Source: an uncultured Bacteroidia bacterium (lineage in GTDB: Bacteria; Bacteroidota; Bacteroidia; Bacteroidales; UBA932). Taken from it: DNA of 64,000 nt. The position numbers were made by a program, and so were the translations under genes. Below, piece by piece: positions 7,362 to 16,959 of the stretch (positions are counted from its first letter, which is position 1; each line of letters opens with the position of its first letter). The stretch covers positions 39,951-103,950 of the forward strand of contig CADANY010000012.1 in the NCBI GenBank assembly GCA_902789395.1, in the 5' to 3' direction. The notes beneath the pieces are model-generated. The model was not told the DNA's origin. It worked only from the letters and a program-made list of their open reading frames with translations, and did not search any database.

Positions 7362-8990
7362 ATGATGAGAAAAGCGATTTGTATCCCTGCCGCCCTGCTT
7401 CTGCTGGTTTCCTGCAATTCCTTCCTGGAAGAGCATCCGCGTGACCAGAAGACGGAAGGAGAAGTCGTGACCGATGCGAAAAACCTCTATCTCGCAACGC
7501 TCGGGAACCTCTACAGCCTCTTCGGCGGCGCTGAGGACAGCCAGGGAATCCAGGGCACGTACCGCGGCCTGTACGATTTCAATACCTTTACAACGGATGA
7601 GGCGCTGATTCCGACTCGCGGCGGCGACTGGTACGACGGTGGATTCTGGCAGCGGCTCTACCTGCATACCTGGGAGGCGGGAGACAGTTACCTGAATGCT
7701 ACCTGGAACTATCTCTACAAGGTCATCGTCATGGCAAACCGCTCCCTGCAGACCGTAGCGGAGGCCGGAAAGTCGGGCATGATCGGATCCGAAGAGGAGG
7801 CATCCCTGACCGCCGAGATCCGCGCAGTGCGGGCTTATTTCTATTATTATCTGCTCGATATGTTCGGCCGGGTTCCCATTGTCGATCGGCTCGATGCGAA
7901 TATGAATTCCCTGACCCAGTCTTCCCGGAGCGAAGTTTTCAACTTCGTCCGGAACGAGTTGCTGGAAAGCCTTCCTTCCCTGTCTCCCCAGAAAAGCAAC
8001 GTCCGCGGCGAGTATTACGGGCGGATGACCCGACCCGTCGCTCTTTTCCTCCTGGCGAAGCTCTCGCTCAATGCTTCCGTCTGGCTGGATGATGACTGGA
8101 CCGACGGCAAGGGCGCGATGGCTCCCTTCAGCCTGACGGTCTTCGGGGAAACCTTTACGGATCCGATGGATGCCGTCATCACCCTTTGCAAGGAACTCTC
8201 TTCCTATCAATATGTCCTGGAAGAGAATTATCAGACCAATTTCGATGTCTATAACGAAGGGTCCCGGGAGAATATCCTGACGATTCCGATGGATAAGCAG
8301 ACCCTCCGGACGCAGAACCAGAATATCTTCCGCTCCCGCCATTATGACCATGCCGCCGCCGTCGGAGGCTGCGGCGAGAACGGCTCTTCGGCGACCCTCG
8401 AGGCGATCCGCTCCTATCCGGAGGGCGATCTCCGGCTCAATATCAATTACTGGACCGGTGCAGCGACGGACCTCTCCGGTGCCCAGGTCTATCTGTCTAC
8501 CGGGGAACCACTTGTCTATCAGCCCCTTTCCGTTGCCTTGGACCTGACCGGATCCCCTGATGAAAAAATCGCCGGGGCGCGTATGAAAAAATATGTCCCG
8601 GATCCCAACGCCGCCAAGGACGGAAAACTCATGGACAACGATATCGTTATTTTCCGCTACGCCGATGTCCTTTTGATGGCCGCCGAGGCAAAGGTCCGGA
8701 AAGGCATGGACGGGAGGGCGGAGATCAATGCGGTCCGGACCCGGGCCGGAATAGCCCCCCTCGAAAACGTTACGCTGGACGACATCCTCGCCGAGCGCCT
8801 CCGCGAATTTGCCTGGGAGGGGCTCCGGCGGCAGGACCTGATCCGTTTCGGGGCGTTTACCCGTCCGTACAGTTTCCGCCCCGCCCTGCCGGACGAGGAG
8901 AACGGGTTCACGACCGTATTCCCGATCCCGTCCAATGCGTTGACGCTTAATCCGAATCTTACACAGAACTATGGATATGAAGATGAATAG
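7362..8990 (+). CDS. SusD/RagB-family lipoprotein of the rhamnose locus
   Basis: 542 residues. Lipobox LVSC places the lipidated cysteine at residue 18; the mature protein starts NSFLEEHPRDQ. SusD helices are seen around AEIRAVRAYFYYYLLDMFGRVPI and the late motif LAERLREFAWEGLRRQDLIRFG is near the C-terminus. A strong TAGGAGG ribosome site precedes ATGATG at 7362, so translation could begin at either ATG. It is 8 nt after SusC and its last 20 nt overlap the rhamnosidase start, which implies translational coupling. It should bind glycan at the cell surface and close over the SusC pore. Confidence 0.95.
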   Translation: MMRKAICIPAALLLLVSCNSFLEEHPRDQKTEGEVVTDAKNLYLATLGNLYSLFGGAEDSQGIQGTYRGLYDFNTFTTDEALIPTRGGDWYDGGFWQRLYLHTWEAGDSYLNATWNYLYKVIVMANRSLQTVAEAGKSGMIGSEEEASLTAEIRAVRAYFYYYLLDMFGRVPIVDRLDANMNSLTQSSRSEVFNFVRNELLESLPSLSPQKSNVRGEYYGRMTRPVALFLLAKLSLNASVWLDDDWTDGKGAMAPFSLTVFGETFTDPMDAVITLCKELSSYQYVLEENYQTNFDVYNEGSRENILTIPMDKQTLRTQNQNIFRSRHYDHAAAVGGCGENGSSATLEAIRSYPEGDLRLNINYWTGAATDLSGAQVYLSTGEPLVYQPLSVALDLTGSPDEKIAGARMKKYVPDPNAAKDGKLMDNDIVIFRYADVLLMAAEAKVRKGMDGRAEINAVRTRAGIAPLENVTLDDILAERLREFAWEGLRRQDLIRFGAFTRPYSFRPALPDEENGFTTVFPIPSNALTLNPNLTQNYGYEDE

Positions 8991-11646
8991 AATCATTGTT
9001 TTGCTGGCCGCTTTGCTGGTCGCCTTTTCCGCCCACGCCGCTGAAAAGCTCGAAGTCGGAAAAACAACGGTAGAATATGCTCCGTGCCCCGTGACGGTAG
9101 GAACGGAGCAGCCGGTTTTCGGCTGGCAGATCATTTCTTCGAAGTCCGGTACGGAGCAGAAAGAATACCGTATCGTCGTCGCCAGTTCGAAAGAGAAGCT
9201 GGCCTCCGGGAAATATGATCTTTGGGATTCGAAAAAGATATCTTCGGACCGTTCCGTTGCCGTCCCCTATGGCGGGCGGGCGCTGGAAAGCCGGCAGGAA
9301 TGCTGGTGGAAGGTACTGGTCAAAACCAACCATGGCAAGGCGGAAAGCGAACCGGCTTTTTTCCGGGTGGGCCTTCTCGATTCCCGTGAATGGTCGGGCT
9401 ATTGGATCGGGACCGCTTCGGAAAAGGATCATCTGACGGATCATGTCAAGATCCCTTCCCGTTATCTGAGAAAATCCTTCCGGGTCGATGCGAAAATCAT
9501 CCGGGCGACCCTCTATATCTGCGGACTCGGCAATTACGAGGCTTATCTGAACGGCGAGCGGATCGGAGAAGGGGAAGTGCTGGCTCCGACCGTATCCGAA
9601 TACGACAAAACCGTCTATTACAATACCTACGATGTAACCGATCTGATCACGACGGGACGGAACGCTCTCGGTGTTGTGCTTGGCGGCGGGCGCTATACGT
9701 CCATGCGGATGGGCGCCCAGGACAACATCCCCGGCATCAAGCACTATGATCTTCCGAAACTGATCGCCCAGCTGGAAGTGACATACAACGGCGGAGAAAC
9801 CGACGTCATCGCGACCGACGGAAGCTGGAAATGCACGACCGACGGACCGATCCGCTACAGCAGTGAATTCGATGGAGAACTGTACGACGCCCGGGCGGGA
9901 CTTTCCGATTTCTCCGCTCCTTTCTTCAATGACCGTAAGTGGCGCGATGCGTCCGTCGTCTCCGCCCCCGTCGGAACGCTGACCCCGCAGCCGAATCCGA
10001 ATATCCGGATCCAGGACCGTCTGACTCCCGTTTCCGTTACCCGGATCGGCGACCGGTACATCCTCGACATGGGCCAGAATATGGTCGGGTGGCTGCAGGT
10101 CAAGGCCCATGGCGCACCCGGAGATACCCTGACGCTCCGATTCGCCGAGTCCCTCCAGGAAGACGGCAGCCTCTATACCGAAAACCTCCGCGCTGCGGAA
10201 GTGACGGACCGCTATATCGTCAGGGATCGCCGGGATTTTGTATGGCATCCGACTTTTACCTATCACGGATTCCGGTACGTCGAGGTCTCCGGTCTCTCTT
10301 ACAAGCCCCTGGAAACCGACTTCGAGGGGCAGGTCTTCTATGACGCGATGGAGACGAGCGGGTCTTTCGAGACCTCGGACGAGATAATCAATACCGTTTA
10401 TGCCAATGCCTTCCGGGGTATCCGCGGCAATTATCGGGGCATGCCGACAGACTGTCCCCAGCGGGATGAGCGGATGGGCTGGCTCGGCGACCGTACGACA
10501 GGTTGTTATGGCGAGAGCTATCTTTTTGACAACCATCTTCTTTATGCGAAATGGAACCGGGATATCCGGGAGGCTCAGCGCCCGAACGGACAGATTCCCG
10601 ATGTCTGCCCCGCCTATTGGTCCATGTACAGCGACAACATGACCTGGCCCGGTGCTTTCCTGACGACGGCGGACATGATCTGGCAGCGCTGGGGCGATAC
10701 CCGTCCGATCCGGGAAGGGTATGACGCTATGAAAAACTGGATGGCTTATATGAAATCGAAGTACAGTGATAACGGAGTCATCACCAAGGATACCTATGGG
10801 GACTGGTGCATGCCGCCGGAATCTCTCGAACTGATCCATTCCAAGGACCCGTCCCGGATTACGGAAGGCGCGTTGCTCTCGACTGCTTTCTATTTCCGGT
10901 TCTGTAAGATGATGGCCCGTTTCGCGGAGGTGTCCGGCAACAAGGACGATATAGCATATTTCGAAGAAGAAGCAGCCCTTACCCGGAAAGCATTCAATGA
11001 CAAGTTCTTCTTCAAACGTCTCGGCTACTATTCGAACAATACCGTCACCGCCAATATCCTCCCGCTGTATTATGGAATCGTGCCTGAGGGGTATGAGGAC
11101 AGGGTCTTCAATCACATTGTAGACAAGACGGAAAAGGATTTCGGCGGCCATGTCAGCGTCGGCGTCGTCGGCATCCAGCAACTGATGCGGACCCTGACCG
11201 AGAACGGCCGCATCGACCTGGCTGTCCGGATGGCGACGGACGATACCTATCCGAGCTGGGGCTATATGGCCAGACAGGGAGCGACGACGATCTGGGAGCT
11301 TTGGAACGGCAATACAGCTGCTCCTGCGATGAATTCCGGGAACCATGTTATGATCCTCGGGGATCTTCTCATCTGGTACTATGAATACCTTGCGGGAATC
11401 CGTCCGGCTGAGCCCGGTTACAAACGGATCCGTCTGGAGCCTTCGGTCCCGGACAGTTTGGACTATGTCAAATGCTCCTATGAGAGTATCTACGGGCCGA
11501 TCCGTTCCTTCTGGAAAAAGCAGGATGGAAAGCTGATCTGGAAGTTTACCATCCCGGCCAATACAACGGCCGAGGTCCGGATCCCCGGCGAAAAAAAGGT
11601 CCGCGAATATGGATCCGGGACCTACTCTGTTACCGTCAAACTCTAA
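8971..11646 (+). CDS. GH78 family alpha-L-rhamnosidase, secreted
   Basis: 891 residues with signal peptide (cleavage near FSAHA|A at about 23). Order of parts: N-terminal beta-sandwich, a carbohydrate-binding-like domain (YICGLGNYEAYLNGERIGEG at about 185-205), the concanavalin-like domain, then an (alpha/alpha)6 catalytic domain with the family motif DCPQRDERMGWLGD (D494, D499, E500) and the later GATTIWELWNG, and a C-terminal beta sandwich. GH78 enzymes release terminal alpha-L-rhamnose from plant pectin (rhamnogalacturonan), flavonoid glycosides and gums. The start overlaps the SusD stop by 20 nt. It is the only enzyme in the unit, so the substrate is probably small or processed elsewhere. 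Confidence 0.95.
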   Translation: MDMKMNRIIVLLAALLVAFSAHAAEKLEVGKTTVEYAPCPVTVGTEQPVFGWQIISSKSGTEQKEYRIVVASSKEKLASGKYDLWDSKKISSDRSVAVPYGGRALESRQECWWKVLVKTNHGKAESEPAFFRVGLLDSREWSGYWIGTASEKDHLTDHVKIPSRYLRKSFRVDAKIIRATLYICGLGNYEAYLNGERIGEGEVLAPTVSEYDKTVYYNTYDVTDLITTGRNALGVVLGGGRYTSMRMGAQDNIPGIKHYDLPKLIAQLEVTYNGGETDVIATDGSWKCTTDGPIRYSSEFDGELYDARAGLSDFSAPFFNDRKWRDASVVSAPVGTLTPQPNPNIRIQDRLTPVSVTRIGDRYILDMGQNMVGWLQVKAHGAPGDTLTLRFAESLQEDGSLYTENLRAAEVTDRYIVRDRRDFVWHPTFTYHGFRYVEVSGLSYKPLETDFEGQVFYDAMETSGSFETSDEIINTVYANAFRGIRGNYRGMPTDCPQRDERMGWLGDRTTGCYGESYLFDNHLLYAKWNRDIREAQRPNGQIPDVCPAYWSMYSDNMTWPGAFLTTADMIWQRWGDTRPIREGYDAMKNWMAYMKSKYSDNGVITKDTYGDWCMPPESLELIHSKDPSRITEGALLSTAFYFRFCKMMARFAEVSGNKDDIAYFEEEAALTRKAFNDKFFFKRLGYYSNNTVTANILPLYYGIVPEGYEDRVFNHIVDKTEKDFGGHVSVGVVGIQQLMRTLTENGRIDLAVRMATDDTYPSWGYMARQGATTIWELWNGNTAAPAMNSGNHVMILGDLLIWYYEYLAGIRPAEPGYKRIRLEPSVPDSLDYVKCSYESIYGPIRSFWKKQDGKLIWKFTIPANTTAEVRIPGEKKVREYGSGTYSVTVKL

Positions 11647-11653
11647 TAATACA

Positions 11654-11772
11654 TTTCCGAAGCAGGATTCCCCTCCTGAAACCTATGCCACCCTCGGCAC
11701 TATAAGAGGGAGGGGCCCCTTGGGGAGGGGCCGCACAGCGGCGGTTTCAGGAGGGGAATCCTGCTTCGGAAA
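11654..11772. repeat. Long perfect palindromic element (copy 1)
   Basis: A perfect 30-bp inverted repeat: 11654-11683 pairs with 11743-11772 with no mismatch, around a 59-nt centre that holds a second GC-rich hairpin. It fills the gap between the convergent rhamnosidase and kinase genes and would end transcription from both sides, but it is far longer than an ordinary terminator and lacks a T-run. The arm shares TTCCGnA...GGATTCCC with the arm of the palindrome inside atpB (19091-19182; 14 of 18 aligned bases), so the two look like members of one repeat family. No transposase gene is near. Confidence 0.85.
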
Positions 11773-11780
11773 ATGCCCGT

Positions 11781-13451
11781 CTAATATTTGAAACTGGAGC
11801 CGCCGAGGAACTCGCGAAGGAGGGAAGTCGGCGGTATTTCCTTGTCCGGAACCGGCGTGAAATAACTGATGAACCGCAGCAGGCGGTGCGCTTCGCTGTA
11901 TTCGGGACAATTCTTGGGAACGCTGCGGAGAATCGGCTCGGCATGGTTCCGAAGGACGGCGAACTCAATCAGATAGGCCGAGTTGAACATAACGTCGGCA
12001 TTCTCCTGATAGGGATAGATCCACTCTTCTTCGCTCTTCCTTACGTTCGGCCACTGGCTGATGCTCTCCCGTGCCGTAAAGGCTCCTTTGTTGTAATCCC
12101 TGACAATCCGTCTCAGAAGCCGGTTGTCGCTTGTCGGGATCCAGTTGTGGTTGTCCAGCAGGGTGCTTGTCAGCGTGTTAATGAAGATTTTGAACTTATT
12201 CGCATCTGGGATATGGGAGGTCAGGCCCGGGTTGAGGGCGTGGATTCCCTCGATCAGCAGGATACTGCCCTTTCCGAGGCGGACTTTTTTCCCGTTGTAT
12301 TCCCGGAGTCCCGTAACGAAGTTGAATTCAGGGACATCAACTTCTTCACCGGAAATCATCTTCATGATATCCGCTTCCATCAGTGCATGGTCGACCGTGT
12401 CGAAATTATCGAAATCGTAGCTTCCGTCGGGGAATTTCGGCGTCTCGACCCGGTTGACGAAATAGTCGTCCGTCGAGATGGACAGCGGGCGCAGGCCGCA
12501 GGCCTTGAGCTGGATGCTGAGACGCTTGCAGAATGTCGTCTTTCCGGAACTGGACGGGCCGGTGATGAGTACGACCTTGCAGGGATTCTCAGCCCGGTAG
12601 CGCCGTTCGATTTCCTCGGCGATCTGGACGATCTTTTTCTCCTGGAGGGCTTCCGCAACCTGGATCAGTTCGCTGGCCTGCCCGGCCTGGCAGGCGTAAT
12701 TGACGTCTCCGACCGTGTTGAGGCCCATGATGATGTTCCAACGGAGGTTCTCTGCGAACATCCCGTAGGTTTTGGGCTGGTCCATAAATGTGGCGAGACG
12801 GGACGGGTCATGCCGGTCCGGGACCCGGAGGAGCATTCCGTCGTGGTAGAGGCAGATATCCCATACGGTCAGGTAACCGGCTGACGGAACGAGCTTTCCG
12901 TAGTAGTAATCAGCGGTGTCACCGAGAGTGTAGTAATCCGAATAAGTCTCTCCGCAGGTTTCCAGCAGACGAACCTTGTCATCATAACCGCTCTTCCGGA
13001 AGGCCTTGATGGCCTGCTCGGTGTGGACGTCATAACGGTGGAAGGGAATGTTCTTGTCCACGATAACATTCATCCGTTCTTTCAGAAGGCCGATATCTTC
13101 AGACGTTACCGGGGTCCCGTCAGCTTTCCGCAGATGACAGAAATATCCGTTCGAGATGGGGTGCTCCATGAATACCCGGCTCTCAGGGAAAACGTCCGCG
13201 GCAGCCTTGCAGAGCAGGAAACAGAGGGACCGGCAGTAGGCCCGCATACCGCTGGGCTGCCGAACGTCGACAAATTCGATGTCTTTGTTCTGGTAGGCCC
13301 GGAATTTCAGGCCCTGGGATACGTTGTTGACCTTAGCTGAGACAATCGGGTACGGCTGCTCGAATTGGAATTCGCCCAGCATCTGCAGGAGGCTGGTACC
13401 TTCCCGGAATTTCCCCGTCGTGCCCGTGTTCTTGCAGTAGATCTGAATCAT
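11781..13451 (-). CDS. Uridine kinase-like nucleoside kinase with ThrRS-like N-terminal region
   Basis: 556 residues. The C-terminal half is a P-loop kinase of the uridine kinase/phosphoribulokinase group: Walker A GPSSSGKT at 298-305, then STDDYFVNR and a DFDNFDTVDH stretch. The N-terminal part (about 1-240) looks like the TGS plus second-additional-domain region of threonyl-tRNA synthetase (HPISNGYFCHL, FHRYDVHTEQA). This fused form is known from Bacteroidota and Clostridia, usually annotated nucleoside kinase; the N-terminal role is unsettled. It is the last gene of a tight minus-strand unit, 2 nt after the phosphodiester glycosidase. Confidence 0.9.
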   Translation of the reverse strand: MIQIYCKNTGTTGKFREGTSLLQMLGEFQFEQPYPIVSAKVNNVSQGLKFRAYQNKDIEFVDVRQPSGMRAYCRSLCFLLCKAAADVFPESRVFMEHPISNGYFCHLRKADGTPVTSEDIGLLKERMNVIVDKNIPFHRYDVHTEQAIKAFRKSGYDDKVRLLETCGETYSDYYTLGDTADYYYGKLVPSAGYLTVWDICLYHDGMLLRVPDRHDPSRLATFMDQPKTYGMFAENLRWNIIMGLNTVGDVNYACQAGQASELIQVAEALQEKKIVQIAEEIERRYRAENPCKVVLITGPSSSGKTTFCKRLSIQLKACGLRPLSISTDDYFVNRVETPKFPDGSYDFDNFDTVDHALMEADIMKMISGEEVDVPEFNFVTGLREYNGKKVRLGKGSILLIEGIHALNPGLTSHIPDANKFKIFINTLTSTLLDNHNWIPTSDNRLLRRIVRDYNKGAFTARESISQWPNVRKSEEEWIYPYQENADVMFNSAYLIEFAVLRNHAEPILRSVPKNCPEYSEAHRLLRFISYFTPVPDKEIPPTSLLREFLGGSSFKY

Positions 13452-13453
13452 AG

Positions 13454-14371
13454 TTATTTCGCGATTAGGATATCCGGAACGCGGCGTTCGCCCTTATGGT
13501 CCCAGGTTTTGTTGTCATACGGATAGTTAATGACTCCGGTCTGGTCCGACCAGAGGGTCGAGGAACCGCCCCCGTCGAGGTTGATGGCGTCCGTCAGTCC
13601 GAGGATGCGGCAGATATAGGAGCATTCGGCGATGCTCGCGCCGTCCGCCTGTCCGGGGAAACGTCCGTCAATGACAATCATATAGACCCTGTCAGCCCTT
13701 CCTTTCGCATCGGTCGTAAATCCGAAAAGGGAGCGGGGATGCCGATAGTCGTAGAAGGTCTCGGTGCTCTGTTTCTGCTTCTTCGTATAAAGAACCTCTT
13801 TGCCGTCCTCCATCAGCATCGGGCCGGCGGCCATGACCTCTTTCCATCCCCGTGTCGCGGTATCGTAGCTGAGCGTATCGCAGGTAAAGATATCCAGTTT
13901 GTGTCCGCATCCTTTGATAACGACGACGCCGTTGGTGCGGAAGGTCTCTTTCGGAGATGTCCGGGAGAATACCCGCCGGCCGATCCGGGTATAGCAAATC
14001 GGAACGAAGGTCCTGGTATTGAAGTAGTTCCCGTTGATGGCCGCTTTGGCTTTCGCTGCTTCGGCGAGCACGCTGACATGCATGGCATGGTTCGCGACTC
14101 CTCTCTTGACATAGGTTTCTCCCATGCTCATGCCTTCCCCTTCGACAATCGAGGTCTTGAAGGACCGGGCCGGATAGCTGATGATGCTGACGGACTGGAC
14201 GCTGTCAAACATGCGGATAGAAGCATATCGCGCTTCTCCGCCTTTCCCGAGATCGGTGACCTGCCAGGAGGCATTGACGAATGCGAGGGAATCTTCGGGG
14301 CTGCCGGCCTGTGCATGGGCCGTCATTGTGAGTGCGCATAGGGCACCCAGCAGAAGGAGAATTCTTTTCAT
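13454..14371 (-). CDS. Phosphodiester glycosidase (NAGPA-domain) protein, exported
   Basis: 305 residues with an N-terminal signal peptide ending THAQA-like (ALTMTAHAQAGS). The core shows the marks of the NAGPA/DUF2233 fold: AAINGNYFN, TNGVVVIKG and the near-C-terminal DAINLDGGGSSTLW. Family members hydrolyse sugar-phosphodiester or related bonds, as in mannose-6-phosphate uncovering enzyme. A periplasmic or surface role on cell-wall or glycan phosphodiesters is inferred. It lies 3 nt after the metallophosphoesterase and 2 nt before the kinase, so it is co-transcribed with another exported phosphoester enzyme. Confidence 0.88.
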   Translation of the reverse strand: MKRILLLLGALCALTMTAHAQAGSPEDSLAFVNASWQVTDLGKGGEARYASIRMFDSVQSVSIISYPARSFKTSIVEGEGMSMGETYVKRGVANHAMHVSVLAEAAKAKAAINGNYFNTRTFVPICYTRIGRRVFSRTSPKETFRTNGVVVIKGCGHKLDIFTCDTLSYDTATRGWKEVMAAGPMLMEDGKEVLYTKKQKQSTETFYDYRHPRSLFGFTTDAKGRADRVYMIVIDGRFPGQADGASIAECSYICRILGLTDAINLDGGGSSTLWSDQTGVINYPYDNKTWDHKGERRVPDILIAK

Positions 14372-14374
14372 TGT

Positions 14375-15754
14375 TTATTTCTTTTTTCTAGGAGCATACT
14401 CAAATGTGTCTACGACCTTTCCGGTCAAGACATTGTGGACCTTGATGCAGAGCTTTTTCCGTCGGACGGTCCCTTCGATGACTGTCGGGAAGTGAGCGGG
14501 AGTCTCTTTTCGTTCCCCCTCTTTCGTGACGGTATATCCCATGGACGGAGCTCCGCCGACAATCTGGGCCCATGGACGGTCCCCATCGGGCGCGTCATAG
14601 CGGTAGCAGTGCTGATGGGCCGTGATGATAAGCTGGCATCCGGCTTCCGCCAGAAGCGGGGTCCATAGGCGGGCGCAGGTGCGCTGCCAGGCGGCATAGT
14701 CCGTCTTATACCGAGGATCGGTATCGTCCGGGGCGATATCCCCCGGGTTCGCGTCCGGGCGCGGATCGTAAAGCGGGATGTGGCAGAAGGCGACAAGATA
14801 CGGAGCCTCCTTGATTTCCGGTTGCTGCAGGGCGTCCCGTAACCAGGCCACCTGCGCTTCGCGGTATGGACCGCTGGTAAAAAGGCCGGCGAAACGGGGA
14901 TTCGTGTCCATCTTGTCCTCCGCCGTATCGAGTCCGATCAGGGCGATGTCGCCCATCCGGACTGCGAAATTGCGCCCGAGATCCCAGTCGCGGGAATCCC
15001 GTTCTTCCGGCTGGCGGAACATCCAGACTTTCTCGAGGTGGCGGTTCGCCCACCCGCGGGAGTCGTGGTTGCCCGGGCAGAACAGATAGGGAATCTCGCT
15101 GGCGTAATCGGTCCGCTCGATTTCCGGGTTCAGGAAAATACGTTTCTGTGCTTCGATCGTTTCTTCCGTATTGGAGGCATCTCCGTTCCAGATGACGCAG
15201 GAAGGAGCCAGTGCAGCTACTTTTTCGATGACGAGAGAGAACGGCTCCCACTTGACATGCGTATCGTTGATAACGCAAAAATGGTCCTTGGCTTTCCTGC
15301 CGGCTGTGGTGAAACGATATATTCTAGGGTCTTCTTCATTCCCGAGAATCTTCATTTTATAGCCGCCGAGATAGGAAATCCGGTCGGCTCCGATCCGGTA
15401 GTAATACTTCGTGGCCGGCTTGAGCCCGGTTACACGTACCTGGATGACCGTGTCACTGATTTCCGTTACACGATACCCGCCGCAGAGGAATTTTTTCGCA
15501 TCCGAAAGGTCTTCTTTCTCTCCGATGAGGACATAGCCGTTGGCCATGGCACTGACCCCGAAAGCAATACCGACTGAGGTCTCTGCGTAGTTCTGGAGCA
15601 TTGGGGCGGAGGTGATGAGGGGCCCTTCAACGGCTTCAGAATCCTGGTTTTCCGCATGGTCAGGGCTGAGCAGGTCCGCCGCATGGGCCATCTCACTTGT
15701 CGATGCGGCGGCGACAAGGAGGGCTGAACTTTTCAAAAAGTCCCTTCTTTTCAT
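14375..15754 (-). CDS. Tat-exported calcineurin-like metallophosphoesterase
   Basis: 459 residues. It begins MKRRDFLKSSALLVAAAS, a twin-arginine signal. A fibronectin-III-like N-domain (about 48-148, with TGLKPATKYYYRIG) is followed by the dimetal phosphoesterase: DTH at 164-166, NGD at 190-192, GNHD at 228-231, and downstream AFCHIPLYD and TAHQHCYRYD. This arrangement resembles purple acid phosphatases and phosphodiesterases. The start overlaps the aminotransferase stop (TAATG), so the two are translationally coupled. Tat export fits a protein loaded with metal in the cytoplasm. The substrate is unknown. Confidence 0.9.
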   Translation of the reverse strand: MKRRDFLKSSALLVAAASTSEMAHAADLLSPDHAENQDSEAVEGPLITSAPMLQNYAETSVGIAFGVSAMANGYVLIGEKEDLSDAKKFLCGGYRVTEISDTVIQVRVTGLKPATKYYYRIGADRISYLGGYKMKILGNEEDPRIYRFTTAGRKAKDHFCVINDTHVKWEPFSLVIEKVAALAPSCVIWNGDASNTEETIEAQKRIFLNPEIERTDYASEIPYLFCPGNHDSRGWANRHLEKVWMFRQPEERDSRDWDLGRNFAVRMGDIALIGLDTAEDKMDTNPRFAGLFTSGPYREAQVAWLRDALQQPEIKEAPYLVAFCHIPLYDPRPDANPGDIAPDDTDPRYKTDYAAWQRTCARLWTPLLAEAGCQLIITAHQHCYRYDAPDGDRPWAQIVGGAPSMGYTVTKEGERKETPAHFPTVIEGTVRRKKLCIKVHNVLTGKVVDTFEYAPRKKK

Positions 15755-16947
15755 TACTTGACGGTTTTATATTGTTCCAATGCTTTTTCCAGTACGACCA
15801 GTGCCTTGCCCAAATCTTCTTTGTTGAGGACATAAGCCATCCGGACTTCGTCCCGGCCGGCTCCGCTTTCGGAATAGAACCCGGCCCCCGGGGCCATCAT
15901 GACGGTCGCTCCGTCGTAAGAGAAATCCGTCAGGCACCATTTGCAGAAGTCTTCTGCGTCCTCGACCGGTAGGCGGACCATGGTATAGAAAGCCCCTTCC
16001 GGCTTCGGCGAGTAGACGCCCGGGATCCGGTTCAGACCCTCGATCAGAAAATCACGGCGGGACTTGTATTCCTCCCACACTTCGGCCATATAAGAGGCCG
16101 GTGTGTCTATGGAGGCGGCTGCGACGACCTGACCGTAGATCGGCGGAGAAAGGCGGGCCTGTGCGAATTTCATTACTGCGGCACGTATCTCTTTGTTCCG
16201 GGTCACGAGCGCACCGACGCGGATCCCGCACTCGGAATAGCGTTTCGAGACGGAGTCGACCATGATCAGGTGTTCTTCCAACCCTTCAAGATTCATCGCG
16301 GAAAGGTATGGCTTTCCGTTATAGATGAACTCACGGTAGACTTCGTCTGAAATCAGGAAAAGATCGTGTTTCAGGACGAGTTTACGAAGCTGCTCCATCT
16401 CTTCCGGCGTATAGAGATAGCCGGTCGGGTTGTTCGGGTTGCAAACAAGGATGGCACGTGTCTTCAGGGTGATCAGTTCTTCGAATTTCTCGATGGGAGG
16501 GAGACGGAACCCTTCGTCAATCGATGTATGGACCGCTTTTACGACAGCGCCGCAGCTCGTCGCGAAAGAAAGGTAATTGGCGTATGAGGGATCGGTCAGG
16601 ATCAGCTCGTCCCCAGGGTCGAGAACCGCCTGGAAGGCGAAAAGGAGGGCTTCTGATCCGCCGGTCGTGATAATGATCTCGTCGGGGTCCAGCCGGATTC
16701 CATACCGGTCATAATACTCAGACATCTTCTGCCGGAGCGGGGCGATACCCTGCGAGTGGCTGTAGGCGAGGACGTCCGCTTTGTAGGAGCGGGCGGCCTC
16801 GAGGCCGACGGCCGGTGTCTTGATGTCCGGCTGGCCGATATTGAGATGATAGACCTTGATGCCCTTTTTCTTGGCTTCATCGGCAAAGGGCACGAGCTTT
16901 CGGATGGGGGAGGATGGAACCTTCTGGGCCCGGTTTGAGAGTTTCAT
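15754..16947 (-). CDS. PLP-dependent aminotransferase, class I/II (aspartate aminotransferase-like)
   Basis: 397 residues, normal length. Visible motifs: TTGGSEALLFAF for phosphate/PLP contacts (about 94-105), NPNNPTG at 170-176, SDEVY at 200-204, the Schiff-base lysine K235 in DSVSKRYSECGIRVG, and a late MVRLP arginine region. These place it in the aspartate/aromatic aminotransferase group, cytosolic. Exact specificity cannot be read from sequence. First well-supported gene of the minus-strand unit that continues into the phosphoesterase; a small lipoprotein lies 12 nt upstream. Confidence 0.93.
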   Translation of the reverse strand: MKLSNRAQKVPSSPIRKLVPFADEAKKKGIKVYHLNIGQPDIKTPAVGLEAARSYKADVLAYSHSQGIAPLRQKMSEYYDRYGIRLDPDEIIITTGGSEALLFAFQAVLDPGDELILTDPSYANYLSFATSCGAVVKAVHTSIDEGFRLPPIEKFEELITLKTRAILVCNPNNPTGYLYTPEEMEQLRKLVLKHDLFLISDEVYREFIYNGKPYLSAMNLEGLEEHLIMVDSVSKRYSECGIRVGALVTRNKEIRAAVMKFAQARLSPPIYGQVVAAASIDTPASYMAEVWEEYKSRRDFLIEGLNRIPGVYSPKPEGAFYTMVRLPVEDAEDFCKWCLTDFSYDGATVMMAPGAGFYSESGAGRDEVRMAYVLNKEDLGKALVVLEKALEQYKTVK

Positions 16948-16959
16948 CTTGTCTTTTGG

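Noticed and set aside
8959..11346. 795-codon open frame on the minus strand opposite the rhamnosidase
   Set aside because: It is the antisense shadow of a well-supported GH78 gene in GC-rich DNA; it has no domain, no plausible start signal and an unusual Arg/Gly/Ile-rich composition.
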